DNA of 64,000 bases from Candidatus Brevefilum sp. (lineage in GTDB: Bacteria; Chloroflexota; Anaerolineae; Anaerolineales; Anaerolineaceae). Positions 1 through 8,802 of this stretch are shown here, one piece after another. A program made the position numbers and the translations under genes. Within the stretch, counting starts at the first letter, position 1. Every line of letters starts with the position of its first letter. A model generated the notes under the pieces. That model worked only from the letters and a program-made list of their open reading frames with translations. It was not told the origin of the DNA and ran no database searches. The stretch covers positions 2,550 to 66,549 of the forward strand of contig JARGGB010000007.1 in NCBI GenBank assembly GCA_029210815.1, written 5' to 3'.

Positions 1-16
1 GATATCAGGAGTTCTT

Positions 17-2752
17 ATGGGTAAAAAACGCACAGGCGCACAAATTCGCCAGGAATTTATCGATTTTTTTGTTGAGCATGGGCACACCTTTGTGCCCTCC
101 TCCTCCCTGGTTCCGGGCGGCGATTCAACATTGTTGTTCACAAACGCTGGCATGGTGCAGTTCAAAGACGTCTTTTTAGGTACTGACCAGCGGCCGTACA
201 CCCGGGCGGTCAATTCCCAAAAATGCCTGCGCGTATCCGGAAAGCACAACGACCTCGAACAGGTGGGGCGTGATGATACCCATCACACTTTTTTCGAGAT
301 GCTGGGCAACTGGTCCTTCGGGGATTATTACAAAAAGGAAGCGATCACCTGGGCATGGCAGCTGCTGACCGAGGTTTGGGAACTGCCTAAAGACCGGCTG
401 TGGGCAACCTATTTCAAAGATGAGCTGAATGAAATCCCAGAAGATAGGGAAGCAGCAGAAATCTGGTTAAGTCAGCCGGGTTTCGACCCTGATCACCTGC
501 TGGCATTCGGGCGCAAGGAGAACTTCTGGGAAATGGCGGAGACCGGTCCATGCGGTCCGGACAGCGAAATCCATTTCGACCGCGGACCAGCCTTTTGCAC
601 AAAATCGGATGATCCGACCCATGTGTGCAAAGTCAACGGGGACTGCGGTCGCTTTTTAGAGTTCTGGAACAATGTTTTTATCCAATACAACCACGTATCC
701 CCCACAGATATTTATCCTTTAGAGAAAAAGCACATTGACACCGGCATGGGATTTGAGCGTATTGTGTCCATCCTTCAAGACAAGGACTCAAACTACAAAA
801 CCGATTTATTCATGCCTTTGATCAAGCGCGTCCAGGATTTAACGGGTCATACGGATGAGGAGCGAGAAGCCGACCTGACGCCCTACCGCGTGATTGCAGA
901 TCATGCGCGTGCCACAAGCTTTTTAATTGCAGACGGTGTGGTGCCGGGGAATATCGGCCGGAATTACGTCTGCCGCATGCTGGTACGACGCGCGGCGCGT
1001 TTTGGCATGAAATTAGGTTTGAATCATCCCTTTATGGCAGAGATTGCAAAAATCGTGATTGAGGAATTTGGAGCCTTCTACCCGGAGCTCAAACGCAATC
1101 AAAAAACCATTCTGGACAACCTGACCCGGGAAGAAGAACAATTCCAAAGAACCGTCAAAGCAGGCTTGGAGCACCTGGATGGCCTTCTTGAAGAATTAAA
1201 AGAGGAAGGAAAAACCCTTTTAGAGGGTGAAAAAGCCTTCGACCTGTATGCTACCCTCGGACTCCCGCTGGAAATCACCCGGGATATTGCGCAAGAGCAG
1301 GGACTTGAGGTTGACACGGCTGGATTCCAGGAGGCAATGGATGAACATCGTTTAGCCTCTGGCGCAGGGAAAGCCTTTGGCGAGATGGGCGGCGAAGATG
1401 TGGATGTGTTCACCGACATCTTTGAATCATTACTGGACTCCAGGAAATTGAACAAGACGGGGGTTGAATACAATCCTTACCAGCCTATTGCTGAACCCGT
1501 TGAGGTATTAGCCCTGATCAAAGACGGTCAACCGGTGGAGAAAGCTGAGCAGGGAGACGCAGTGCAGGTGCTTCTGCCCAAAACCTGGTTTTATGTGGAA
1601 TCGGGCGGACAGGTCTCAGATACCGGTCAGATCGTCAGCGTGAATGATGAAGATTGGGTCATCCAGATCTCGGATATGCGCAAACCCGCTGCCGGGGTGA
1701 TTGTCCACCAGGGTGAGGTGATCAAAGGTCAACCCAAGGTTGGTGATCTTTCACTGGCACAGGTGGATGTGGACAGGCGCGTTCAAATTCAGCGCAATCA
1801 CACTGCCACGCACTTATTACACGCAGCACTGCACCAAGTGCTGGGGGATCATGCACGCCAGGCGGGGTCACTGGTTGCACCCGACCGGCTGCGTTTTGAC
1901 TTCACCCACCCGCAACCGATGACCCGGGGAGAAATTCTGGCAGTTGAAGCCCATGTCAACCAGGCCATCCTTGCGGATTATGAACTGAACATTACCCAAA
2001 AGCCCTTGCAAGAAGCGATTGAAGAAGGGGCAATGGCTTTATTTGGCGAGAAATATGAGTCTGTAGTGCGCACGATCACCATTGGCAATGATGAAAAATT
2101 ATCCTACGAATTATGCGGGGGTACCCACGTAGACGAAACCGGTGATATCGGTTTGTTCCTGGTCACCTATGAAAGCAGCATTGCTGCCGGTATTCGCCGC
2201 ATTGAAGGGGTGACCGGCTGGCGAGCCTACCAGCTTGCACGGGAACGCATGAATACCCTGGATGAGATCAACCATTTCCTGGGGACATCTCCCTCGGAAA
2301 CCCTGCCAAAGATCAAAAACCTTTCCAATTCCCTGAGCGATGCGCAAAAGGAAATTGAGACCCTGAAGGTACAGCATGTTGCCAGCGCCTTTGACGAAAA
2401 GCTCGCGGATACAGAAGAAGTTGAAGGTATCCCGGTCATGCTGACCATCTTGCCCGGTGCAAGCATGGAAGCCCTGAGAGAAATGGCAGACAAATTCAGG
2501 CAGCATTATCAATCGGGAGTGGCTTTACTGGCATCAGAGCAAGACGGCAAACCGATCCTGATTGCAGCGGTCACCGATGATCTCGTTGAACGGGGTTTAC
2601 ACGCCGGTAAGCTCGTTGGAAGCGTCGCTAAAATCGTCGGCGGCGGCGGCGGCGGGCGCCCAACGCTGGCACAGGCTGGCGGGAAGGATCCCTCCAAACT
2701 TTCTGAGGCTTTAGACAGCGTCCGTGTTTACATTCGAGAAAACCTCAAATAG
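17..2752 (+). CDS. alaS: Alanyl-tRNA synthetase
   Basis: Class II aminoacyl-tRNA synthetase that charges tRNA-Ala in the cytoplasm. The N-terminal catalytic part carries the family-typical stretches around GDSTLLFTNAGMVQFKD and HHTFFEMLGNWSFGDYYK. The editing domain has the zinc-binding HTATH motif near residue 595 and CGGTH near residue 700. The C-Ala domain ends with the glycine-rich GGGGGGRPTLAQAGGKDP motif. At 911 residues it is slightly longer than the usual 870-880 but complete. The ATG follows an AGGAG Shine-Dalgarno sequence at 7-11. mutS follows after 23 bases, so the two may be co-transcribed. The promoter lies outside the window. Confidence 0.98.
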   Translation: MGKKRTGAQIRQEFIDFFVEHGHTFVPSSSLVPGGDSTLLFTNAGMVQFKDVFLGTDQRPYTRAVNSQKCLRVSGKHNDLEQVGRDDTHHTFFEMLGNWSFGDYYKKEAITWAWQLLTEVWELPKDRLWATYFKDELNEIPEDREAAEIWLSQPGFDPDHLLAFGRKENFWEMAETGPCGPDSEIHFDRGPAFCTKSDDPTHVCKVNGDCGRFLEFWNNVFIQYNHVSPTDIYPLEKKHIDTGMGFERIVSILQDKDSNYKTDLFMPLIKRVQDLTGHTDEEREADLTPYRVIADHARATSFLIADGVVPGNIGRNYVCRMLVRRAARFGMKLGLNHPFMAEIAKIVIEEFGAFYPELKRNQKTILDNLTREEEQFQRTVKAGLEHLDGLLEELKEEGKTLLEGEKAFDLYATLGLPLEITRDIAQEQGLEVDTAGFQEAMDEHRLASGAGKAFGEMGGEDVDVFTDIFESLLDSRKLNKTGVEYNPYQPIAEPVEVLALIKDGQPVEKAEQGDAVQVLLPKTWFYVESGGQVSDTGQIVSVNDEDWVIQISDMRKPAAGVIVHQGEVIKGQPKVGDLSLAQVDVDRRVQIQRNHTATHLLHAALHQVLGDHARQAGSLVAPDRLRFDFTHPQPMTRGEILAVEAHVNQAILADYELNITQKPLQEAIEEGAMALFGEKYESVVRTITIGNDEKLSYELCGGTHVDETGDIGLFLVTYESSIAAGIRRIEGVTGWRAYQLARERMNTLDEINHFLGTSPSETLPKIKNLSNSLSDAQKEIETLKVQHVASAFDEKLADTEEVEGIPVMLTILPGASMEALREMADKFRQHYQSGVALLASEQDGKPILIAAVTDDLVERGLHAGKLVGSVAKIVGGGGGGRPTLAQAGGKDPSKLSEALDSVRVYIRENLK

Positions 2753-2775
2753 ACAACAATAAATGAAACAATTTT

Positions 2776-5346
2776 ATGGCTAACATCACACCGCTCAGGC
2801 AGCAGTACCTCGATATCAAAAAACAGCACCCCGATGCGATCGTCTTTTTCAGATTGGGCGATTTTTACGAGACATTTGATGAAGATGCAAAGATCACCTC
2901 GCGAGAGCTGGATATCGTGCTGACCTCGCGACCCGTATCAAAGGGTGTGCGGGTACCAATGGCGGGCATCCCCCACCACGCTGCCGAGAATTACCTCTCC
3001 CGTCTGATCGATAAAGGCTATCACGTAGCGATATGCGAACAGGTTTCTGACGAACCCGAAAATGGGCTTGTCCCGCGAGAGGTTGTGCGTGTGGTCACTC
3101 CCGGCACAGTGGTCGAACCGGGTTTGCTGCGCCAACAACAAAACAACTATCTGGCAACCGCTTTTTACCAGGACAATCGCGCTGGCATCGCGTATGTGGA
3201 TATCTCCACCGGGGAATTTGCAGCCACAGAAATTGCTGGCAAAGATATTTTGAACCAGATTCGCTCCGAATTTTATCGATTAAATCCCAAAGAAATTCTG
3301 TGGCCTGAGTCCCTGCCCCAGCCGGACAATTTGCCCGGCTATCTTTCGAGCTATGAAAGCTGGCACTTTGAATTGGGAAGGTGTACCGATCTGCTTGAGG
3401 AACATTTTGAGGTTGCCACTCTGGATGGCTTTGGCTTGCGGGGAAAGCCAATGGCTGTGCGTACTGCAGGCGCAATCCTGGCATATTTAGAAGACACACA
3501 GCGTCAATCATTGAAGCTTCTCAATGACCTGAGCACCTACACCCTGGATGAATTCATGGTGCTGGATGCTGAAACACGGCGCAACCTCGAATTGACCGAG
3601 ACCATTCGCACGGGAAAAACCCAGGGGTCTCTGTTGAGCATTTTGGACGAAACCCAAACGCCCATGGGCGGGCGCTTGCTGCGGCAGTGGGTCAGCAAAC
3701 CCCTGTTGAATGTTCAGCAAATTCGCAAACGACTGGATGCCGTTGAATATTTTTTCAAAAACGGCCTGGTCCGTGCTGAAGTCATGGAAACGCTCAAAGA
3801 TATCGATGATCTTGAACGACTGACGAACCGGGTGCTTTCCGGTCATGCCATTCCCAGAGACCTGGTCGCAATGCGTGAAAATTTGGCGCGCATACCAGCG
3901 CTGAAAGACATCTTTCCCGAAGACGTGAAAGGCATTGCAGACACAGTAAACAGGATCCATTTATGCAAGGACCAGTTCGCATTGTTGAAAGCCGCCATTC
4001 AGGACGACTCCCCGGCAACTCTGGCAAATATCGGGATCATCCGCAAAGGTTTCTCGGCAGAACTTGACAACGTGCTGGACTCCTCCAAACACGCCCGTGA
4101 ATGGATTGGCAAACTCGAGAAAACGGAAAAAGACCGCACCGGTATCAAATTCTTGAAGGTCGGCTTCAATAAGGTTTACGGTTATTACATTGAGGTCACT
4201 AAAGCAAATACCGACCTGGTGCCTGAAGAATATATCCGCAAGCAGACCCTGGTGAATGCCGAGCGCTATATCACCCCCGAACTGAAGGAATATGAAACCC
4301 TGGTTCTGAACGCCGAGGAGCAAATTCATGAGATTGAACTGCGTGTTTTTGCCCAGGTTTGCGAGGAATTAGCACAGGGGGCTAGAGACTTGCTGGAAAC
4401 AGCGCGGGGTATTGCCGAAGTAGATGCATATGTTTCCCTGGCTGAAACAGCTGCCCTGAACGGTTATCAGCGACCTGAAGTTGTGGAAGAAAAATGCCTT
4501 GAAATTGAGGATGGACGCCACCCGGTGGTAGAAAAACTTCGAACTTCAGAGCGCTTTGTGCCAAATGATGCCATCATGGATGAGGGCGAGATCATCCGCA
4601 TCATCACCGGCCCAAATATGAGCGGTAAATCAACCTTTTTGCGCCAGGTTGCCCTGATCGTATTAATGGCTCAGATGGGTTCCTACGTGCCGGCGAAATC
4701 GGCAAAAATTGGCCTGGTGGACCGCATTTTCACCCGAATTGGTGCCCAGGACGAAATTCACGCCGGGCAATCGACCTTCATGGTTGAGATGATCGAAGCC
4801 GCCAACATCTTGCACCATGCCAGCGAACGCAGCCTGCTGATATTGGATGAAATCGGGCGGGGTACGAGCACCTATGACGGCGTCTCCATTGCCTGGGCGA
4901 TGGTGGAATTCATTCACAGCCATCCGGACTTAAAAGCCTATACCTTATTTGCAACCCACTACCATGAACTGACCCAGTTAGAAGCACTTTTCCCCGGTGT
5001 GCGAAATTATAATGTGGCTGTATCAGAATCTGATGGCAGCGTTGTTTTCCTGCATAAAATTATTCCGGGCGCCTCTGATCGCTCCTACGGCATTCATGTG
5101 GCACAAATTGCCGGCTTGCCTAAACCTGTCATCCAGCGCGCCAATGAGATCTTGCAGCAATTAGAAACCACCTCGGGTACAACTAAAGTGCGGCAGGAAT
5201 CCACCCAGAAACAGCTGACTCTTTTCCCTGAAAACAACCCCCTGGTGAAATCCTTCAAAGAGCTCGACATCAACAGCCTGACGCCCATCGAAGCCCTGAA
5301 CCTGCTTTACGACTGGAAGCAGCGTTATTTCTCCGATGGCGAATAA
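2776..5346 (+). CDS. mutS: DNA mismatch repair protein MutS
   Basis: Mismatch-recognition ATPase that starts methyl-independent or MutL-dependent repair. The N-terminal mismatch-binding Phe-x-Glu motif is seen as GDFYETF near residue 30. The C-terminal ABC-type ATPase has Walker A GPNMSGKST near residue 612 and the Walker B/signature stretch DEIGRGTSTYDG near residue 691, followed by FATHYHEL. The protein has 856 residues, the usual MutS1 length, and ends in a short tail fitting the tetramerisation region. No strong Shine-Dalgarno sequence precedes the ATG. The 23-base gap to alaS suggests translation from a shared transcript. Confidence 0.98.
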   Translation: MANITPLRQQYLDIKKQHPDAIVFFRLGDFYETFDEDAKITSRELDIVLTSRPVSKGVRVPMAGIPHHAAENYLSRLIDKGYHVAICEQVSDEPENGLVPREVVRVVTPGTVVEPGLLRQQQNNYLATAFYQDNRAGIAYVDISTGEFAATEIAGKDILNQIRSEFYRLNPKEILWPESLPQPDNLPGYLSSYESWHFELGRCTDLLEEHFEVATLDGFGLRGKPMAVRTAGAILAYLEDTQRQSLKLLNDLSTYTLDEFMVLDAETRRNLELTETIRTGKTQGSLLSILDETQTPMGGRLLRQWVSKPLLNVQQIRKRLDAVEYFFKNGLVRAEVMETLKDIDDLERLTNRVLSGHAIPRDLVAMRENLARIPALKDIFPEDVKGIADTVNRIHLCKDQFALLKAAIQDDSPATLANIGIIRKGFSAELDNVLDSSKHAREWIGKLEKTEKDRTGIKFLKVGFNKVYGYYIEVTKANTDLVPEEYIRKQTLVNAERYITPELKEYETLVLNAEEQIHEIELRVFAQVCEELAQGARDLLETARGIAEVDAYVSLAETAALNGYQRPEVVEEKCLEIEDGRHPVVEKLRTSERFVPNDAIMDEGEIIRIITGPNMSGKSTFLRQVALIVLMAQMGSYVPAKSAKIGLVDRIFTRIGAQDEIHAGQSTFMVEMIEAANILHHASERSLLILDEIGRGTSTYDGVSIAWAMVEFIHSHPDLKAYTLFATHYHELTQLEALFPGVRNYNVAVSESDGSVVFLHKIIPGASDRSYGIHVAQIAGLPKPVIQRANEILQQLETTSGTTKVRQESTQKQLTLFPENNPLVKSFKELDINSLTPIEALNLLYDWKQRYFSDGE

Positions 5347-5379
5347 AAGAGAAAATTTAATTTCCTGATCTTGTAAATT

Positions 5380-5420
5380 AGAACGATAAGAAACCGTTCT
5401 GTCATTGCAAACAAAATGAC
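5380..5420. other. Two small adjacent hairpins downstream of mutS
   Basis: AGAACG (5380-5385) pairs with CGTTCT (5395-5400), and GTCATT (5401-5406) pairs with AATGAC (5415-5420). Both stems are only 6 bp and no clean T tract follows, so this may be a weak terminator or mRNA 3' structure for mutS. The rest of the 5347-5501 gap shows nothing clear. Confidence 0.35.
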
Positions 5421-5501
5421 TGCGTAAAAGTCCTTATGATTTTGTTTTCCTTGGTCTTTATGGTATTTGTTAATTAATAGGCAAAATGAAAGGAAATAAA
5501 A

Positions 5502-5843
5502 ATGACAAAGTTGATCCAGGAAAAATGCGTACCTTGCGAAAGTGACATTTCCCCAATGAAAAAAAATGAAATTGCAGAATTCCTAAAAGATGTTCCTGAA
5601 TGGAAGGTGGTTAAAAAAGATGGCGTTAAACACCTCAAGCGTACCTTCAAATTCAAGGATTTTGCAGAAGCACTTGTGTTTACCAATAAGGTCGGAGAAA
5701 TCGCAGAAGAAGAAGGTCATCACCCGGTTATTAAGCTAACCTGGGGGCGTGTGACCGTCGAATGGTGGACCCATAACATCAATGATCTCCACAAAAACGA
5801 CTTTATCATGGCTGCCAAAACAAGTGAAATTTTCGATGTCTGA
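5502..5843 (+). CDS. phhB: Pterin-4a-carbinolamine dehydratase family protein
   Basis: Small enzyme family (PCD/DCoH) that dehydrates 4a-hydroxytetrahydropterin during pterin recycling. The 113-residue protein shows the family signature EEEGHHP near residues 69-75, followed by an aromatic residue and WWTHNINDLHKND, which supplies the second His and the Asp of the active site. A 5' extension with CxxC-like KCVPCESD precedes the core, as in many bacterial members. AAAGGA lies 6-12 bases before the ATG. No phenylalanine hydroxylase is visible nearby, so the physiological substrate is open. The family call is firm; the role is not. Confidence 0.9.
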   Translation: MTKLIQEKCVPCESDISPMKKNEIAEFLKDVPEWKVVKKDGVKHLKRTFKFKDFAEALVFTNKVGEIAEEEGHHPVIKLTWGRVTVEWWTHNINDLHKNDFIMAAKTSEIFDV

Positions 5844-5924
5844 TATATTGTAATAAAAAATCGAATAGCAACAGTCGAGATTTGAATGAATTATACGTGA
5901 CCATCAGATCGATAATTCTGCCGG

Positions 5925-5930
5925 TATAAT
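5925..5930 (+). promoter_or_regulatory. Candidate -10 box (TATAAT) upstream of the small membrane protein
   Basis: A perfect TATAAT at 5925-5930 lies 59 bases before the ATG at 5990, giving a short leader. No good -35 was found at 17 +/- 1 bases, so this is a partial promoter call. Confidence 0.35.
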
Positions 5931-5989
5931 GTCCAACAGACGCTTTCCGTCGACATGATTTACAAAACGACATACAGGAGGAAGCAATA

Positions 5990-6196
5990 ATGACTGATGA
6001 AAATAATTCCAAGAAAAAGTCCCACGTTGGGATGGGGATTGTATTTGGGTTTATTTTTGGTGCTGCCATAGGCTTTGGTTTAGACAATTTTGTTTTGTGG
6101 GTAGGGATTGGGATGTCTCTCGGAATTGTTGTTGGAGCAATCCTGGACATGAACCAGACCAAGAAAAAATCGGAGGATCAAGAAAGTTCCGAATAA
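5990..6196 (+). CDS. Small glycine-rich membrane protein, unknown function
   Basis: A 68-residue protein with a charged N-terminus, two hydrophobic glycine-rich segments (about residues 13-30 and 34-51) separated by a short turn with DN, and a charged Lys/Glu/Ser tail. This fits a two-helix inner-membrane hairpin. A strong AGGAGG lies 6-7 bases before the ATG, and a hairpin terminator follows at 6228-6262, so it is a real monocistronic gene. I do not recognise a named family beyond generic glycine-zipper-like hairpins. Confidence 0.75.
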   Translation: MTDENNSKKKSHVGMGIVFGFIFGAAIGFGLDNFVLWVGIGMSLGIVVGAILDMNQTKKKSEDQESSE

Positions 6197-6227
6197 ATCC
6201 ATAATAAATTGAATAATTGAGAATAGA

Positions 6228-6270
6228 GGACACTATCCTGAGATTCAATCAGGATAATGTCCTTATATTT
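6228..6270 (+). terminator. Rho-independent terminator after the small membrane protein gene
   Basis: A 14-bp stem (6228-6241 with 6249-6262) has one C/A mismatch and a 7-base loop, and is followed by TTATATTTTT. It ends the 5990-6196 transcript and argues against a possible 64-codon frame (6217-6411) that would read straight through it. Confidence 0.8.
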
Positions 6271-6423
6271 TTCAAATATTTTGAGTTAAATCCCAGCAAT
6301 AAAAGAATAGTTATAATAAGTCATTGTTATGGTGCGTTTTGGAACAATAGCTGGAAAATTATTCAGAAATTTCTTAAGAACCCTTTGATCAATAAAGTGA
6401 AGATATTTTGAGAGGATGAAAAA

Positions 6424-7125
6424 ATGCCAGATAAAGAACTGATAGAAGCATACAACTATGATTCGTTTGTGCCTGAAAAATATGAACGGTGGTTAAATTT
6501 TGAGTCCAGCCTGCCCTTGGGGAAAATTATTACAGATTTTTCCTTGTGGGATCTCAATAAAGAGCAAACCACTTTGGTGACCGAGGTCAATCAACATCCA
6601 CTGACATTTATTGAATTTGGCAGTTTTACCTGACCATACTGCGGTCTGGCGGCGTCAGACATGAATGCTGTTGCTGAGAAGTATGCCCACTGGGATGTTG
6701 GGGCATTATTCATATATACCAACGAGGCACATCCGGGTGAGAATTTCCCTCACCTCACATCCATGGAAGAGAAATTCGACCATGCGAGAAAACTGCGGGA
6801 CAGATTAGGGGTTACAAGAAGAATTCTGGTGGATTCTTTAGACGGCAAATGCCACCGAGCCTTTGGGTCCATGCCCAATATGACCTGGATCCTGACCAAC
6901 TCCGGCATGCCGATCTATAAAGCAGATTGGACTGATTATGTGAGCGTAGAAAATGCACTGGACTATTTCCTTAACATGCAAGAACGACGTCGATCCGGGC
7001 AGCGTTTGGTCCCTTTTTCAGTTAAACGGCTGGATTATCGCGAGAGCGATCGTGAGGCTTTTTACAGAAGATTGGCAGAAAACGGTGAGAGAGCTGTGCA
7101 AGAATTTAAAGAAGCCTTTGGATAA
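6424..7125 (+). CDS. Deiodinase-like thioredoxin-fold selenoprotein (in-frame UGA = Sec)
   Basis: One 233-codon frame runs from ATG 6424 (AGAGGA at 6411-6416) to the stop at 7123-7125, interrupted only by TGA at 6631-6633. The residues before it, FIEFGSFT, and after it, PYCGLAA, reproduce the iodothyronine deiodinase active site (vertebrate FGSCT-Sec-PP). Reading UGA as selenocysteine gives U70-P-Y-C73, a redox UxxC pair resembling glutaredoxin CPYC. Downstream, FIYTNEAHPGENF matches the deiodinase VYIxEAH region, and WILTNSGMPIY fits the last strand of the fold. Bacterial members are known from metagenomes; their substrate is not established and iodothyronines are unlikely. A conventional caller would split this into 6424-6633 and 6661-7125. 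The alternative is a pseudogene with a nonsense mutation, which the conserved context and the hairpin at 6644-6660 make less likely. Confidence 0.82.
6644..6660 (+). promoter_or_regulatory. Candidate bacterial SECIS hairpin
   Basis: Immediately downstream of the in-frame UGA, GUCUG (6644-6648) pairs with CAGAC (6656-6660). The stem can extend through a G-U and a C-G pair to a GGC triloop at 6651-6653. The loop begins 17 bases after the UGA and starts with G, which matches the general rule for SelB-bound bacterial SECIS elements. It lies inside the coding sequence, as expected in bacteria. Confidence 0.6.
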
Positions 7126-7200
7126 CACCCAGGATTTCCCCTTAAATTCCAATCAATGTTTAGGATCACTAACATCAATGAGATCGCCTGAAAAAAATAA

Positions 7201-7240
7201 AAAACCAAATCGAAATGGATTACAAGTTCGATTTGGTTTT
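7201..7240. terminator. Bidirectional terminator between the selenoprotein gene and the DUF3179 gene
   Basis: A perfect 14-bp inverted repeat (7201-7214 with 7227-7240) with a 12-base loop, flanked by A-rich sequence on the left and T-rich sequence on the right. It can stop transcripts from both convergent genes. Confidence 0.85.
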
Positions 7241-7269
7241 TAATATTAGTTTCTTTATTTCCAGGTCAT

Positions 7270-8520
7270 TCATTCGGACGACGGCTGATAGATTTGGGTT
7301 TCCGGTTTGAAGGCTGCCCAGGCGAACCACAGGTAATTAACCCCGACAACCTCTTCCAATTGTTCACCCTCCAGCGGACCGGAAAGGGCATGCCCCAGGA
7401 AATCCCAGGTGCTTCCGGTTTCCTCATCCACAATTCGATCATCATCTAATTGGAAGGTTAATTCCTGTCCATCCAAAATACGGCTGAAAGCGATCGCCGA
7501 CCCCACATCCTGACCATCTGATATGAATTGTGCATCCAACGCAGACGCTGTCCCGGGTGCCCAGAAGATAACCACATCCTGGTTCCCTACCCGGTCATTG
7601 ACCACCCTCACGTCAGCAAGCACACGATAAGGATAGGCGACGGTTTCGCCATCAAAATCAAGGGCTAAAATTCTATCAACCGGCGATAATTCTCCAGGAG
7701 TCTCTGGTCCCCGGTAGAGGAATGGAATATTATCCACATCGTCATAGCCAGCGTAGGGATTGGTTCCATAAGGTCGATTATGGCCGGTTTCCCGGGACAA
7801 TACCAACCCATCAGGGTGGGCATTCTTGAAATCTTCCCAGGCGATCATCGCTCCTGGCAAAAGGCTAAGCTTATTGCCGGTTAAAGTACCTACAATCCCT
7901 TCGCCTGTTGCTTGCTGCCACCACGATTCAGTCTGGCGATCATACATGATCAGGTTGCTGAACCGAAGCCTTCCGGTCGTCCCAAAATCCAGCACTTCAC
8001 CATCAATCGTCCTTTCAAAAACAATCGCGGTATTGCAAAGTGGACAGAAAGAAACAACGATCGGGATATCTCCCAGTGTGTCATTGACGATTTCATGCCA
8101 CATCAGGATTTGGATCGGATAGGCTTTAACTGCCTGATCGATTGAGACCAGGATTACCGGCTCTCGCGGGTCCAACCATTGATCAGCCGCTTCAATTGAA
8201 GTAAATTGCGGGTTGTCAATGGGTGGGATTCCATCCTTTGAGGGTCCACCAGATAAAATTTCATTAAAGGGAACGGCAGAGATTGAAAAATCTGTTGTAA
8301 ATTCCCGTTCTGCGCCGGTAGGCGGACTTGAGTTATCAAATAAATTTTGAGTAGGTGTCACAATTTCCCTTTTTTCTACTATTTCAGACTCAGATGTTTC
8401 AGTTGGTTCCACGCCATTCGCCTGGTCCTCTATTAGGATTTCTTCTTTTTGGGACGTGCAGGCGGCAAGAAATAGGATCAGTAAAATTGGCAATACCAGA
8501 ATCATTTTATTTTTCATCAC
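7270..8520 (-). CDS. DUF3179 domain lipoprotein
   Basis: A 416-residue exported protein. The signal peptide ends in a lipobox FLAAC with the lipidated Cys at residue 21, followed by an acidic Thr/Glu linker. The rest matches the DUF3179 family: DGIPPIDNPQF, AYPIQILMWHEIVND and the hallmark FCPLCNTA with two cysteines near residues 160-163, then SWWQQATGEGIVG. The molecular function of DUF3179 is unknown; the CxxC suggests metal or redox chemistry outside the membrane. It is a single gene convergent with the selenoprotein gene. Confidence 0.88.
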   Translation of the reverse strand: MMKNKMILVLPILLILFLAACTSQKEEILIEDQANGVEPTETSESEIVEKREIVTPTQNLFDNSSPPTGAEREFTTDFSISAVPFNEILSGGPSKDGIPPIDNPQFTSIEAADQWLDPREPVILVSIDQAVKAYPIQILMWHEIVNDTLGDIPIVVSFCPLCNTAIVFERTIDGEVLDFGTTGRLRFSNLIMYDRQTESWWQQATGEGIVGTLTGNKLSLLPGAMIAWEDFKNAHPDGLVLSRETGHNRPYGTNPYAGYDDVDNIPFLYRGPETPGELSPVDRILALDFDGETVAYPYRVLADVRVVNDRVGNQDVVIFWAPGTASALDAQFISDGQDVGSAIAFSRILDGQELTFQLDDDRIVDEETGSTWDFLGHALSGPLEGEQLEEVVGVNYLWFAWAAFKPETQIYQPSSE

Positions 8521-8777
8521 AATAACCTTTCATATTCAACAACCACTAAATTCTTTCCTTAATTTACAGACGGGCAATGGTCTATCTTTCTTACCTGCTC
8601 ATAATATTCTCAAAGAAACGCTTCATTCAAAAAATGGGGGAAAAGCTGGAAAGATGGACGATTAAAACCCTCTTCAGCAAAAAACATGCTTGATTGAAAA
8701 AATTTTTAGGTCATGAAACTATCATTGTTTTATATTATTTGGTGGATTTATTTATTAAAAGACCGCCAATTTCATAG

Positions 8778-8783
8778 TATACT
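8778..8783 (+). promoter_or_regulatory. Candidate -10 box (TATACT) for the ECF sigma gene
   Basis: TATACT lies 19 bases before the ATG at 8803. If used, it excludes the longer frame opening at 8713 and supports the start chosen for the sigma factor. The -35 is poor. The 282-base divergent gap (8521-8802) shows nothing else clear. Confidence 0.35.
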
Positions 8784-8802
8784 AAAAAGGACCGGAGCAA
8801 TT

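Noticed and set aside
6217-6411. 64-codon open frame upstream of the deiodinase-like gene
   Set aside because: It runs through the terminator hairpin at 6228-6262, has no Shine-Dalgarno sequence and its composition is AT-driven.
8713-8802. Longer N-terminus for the ECF sigma factor
   Set aside because: It would add 30 hydrophobic residues upstream of a TATACT box, and the ATG at 8803 has its own ribosome site.
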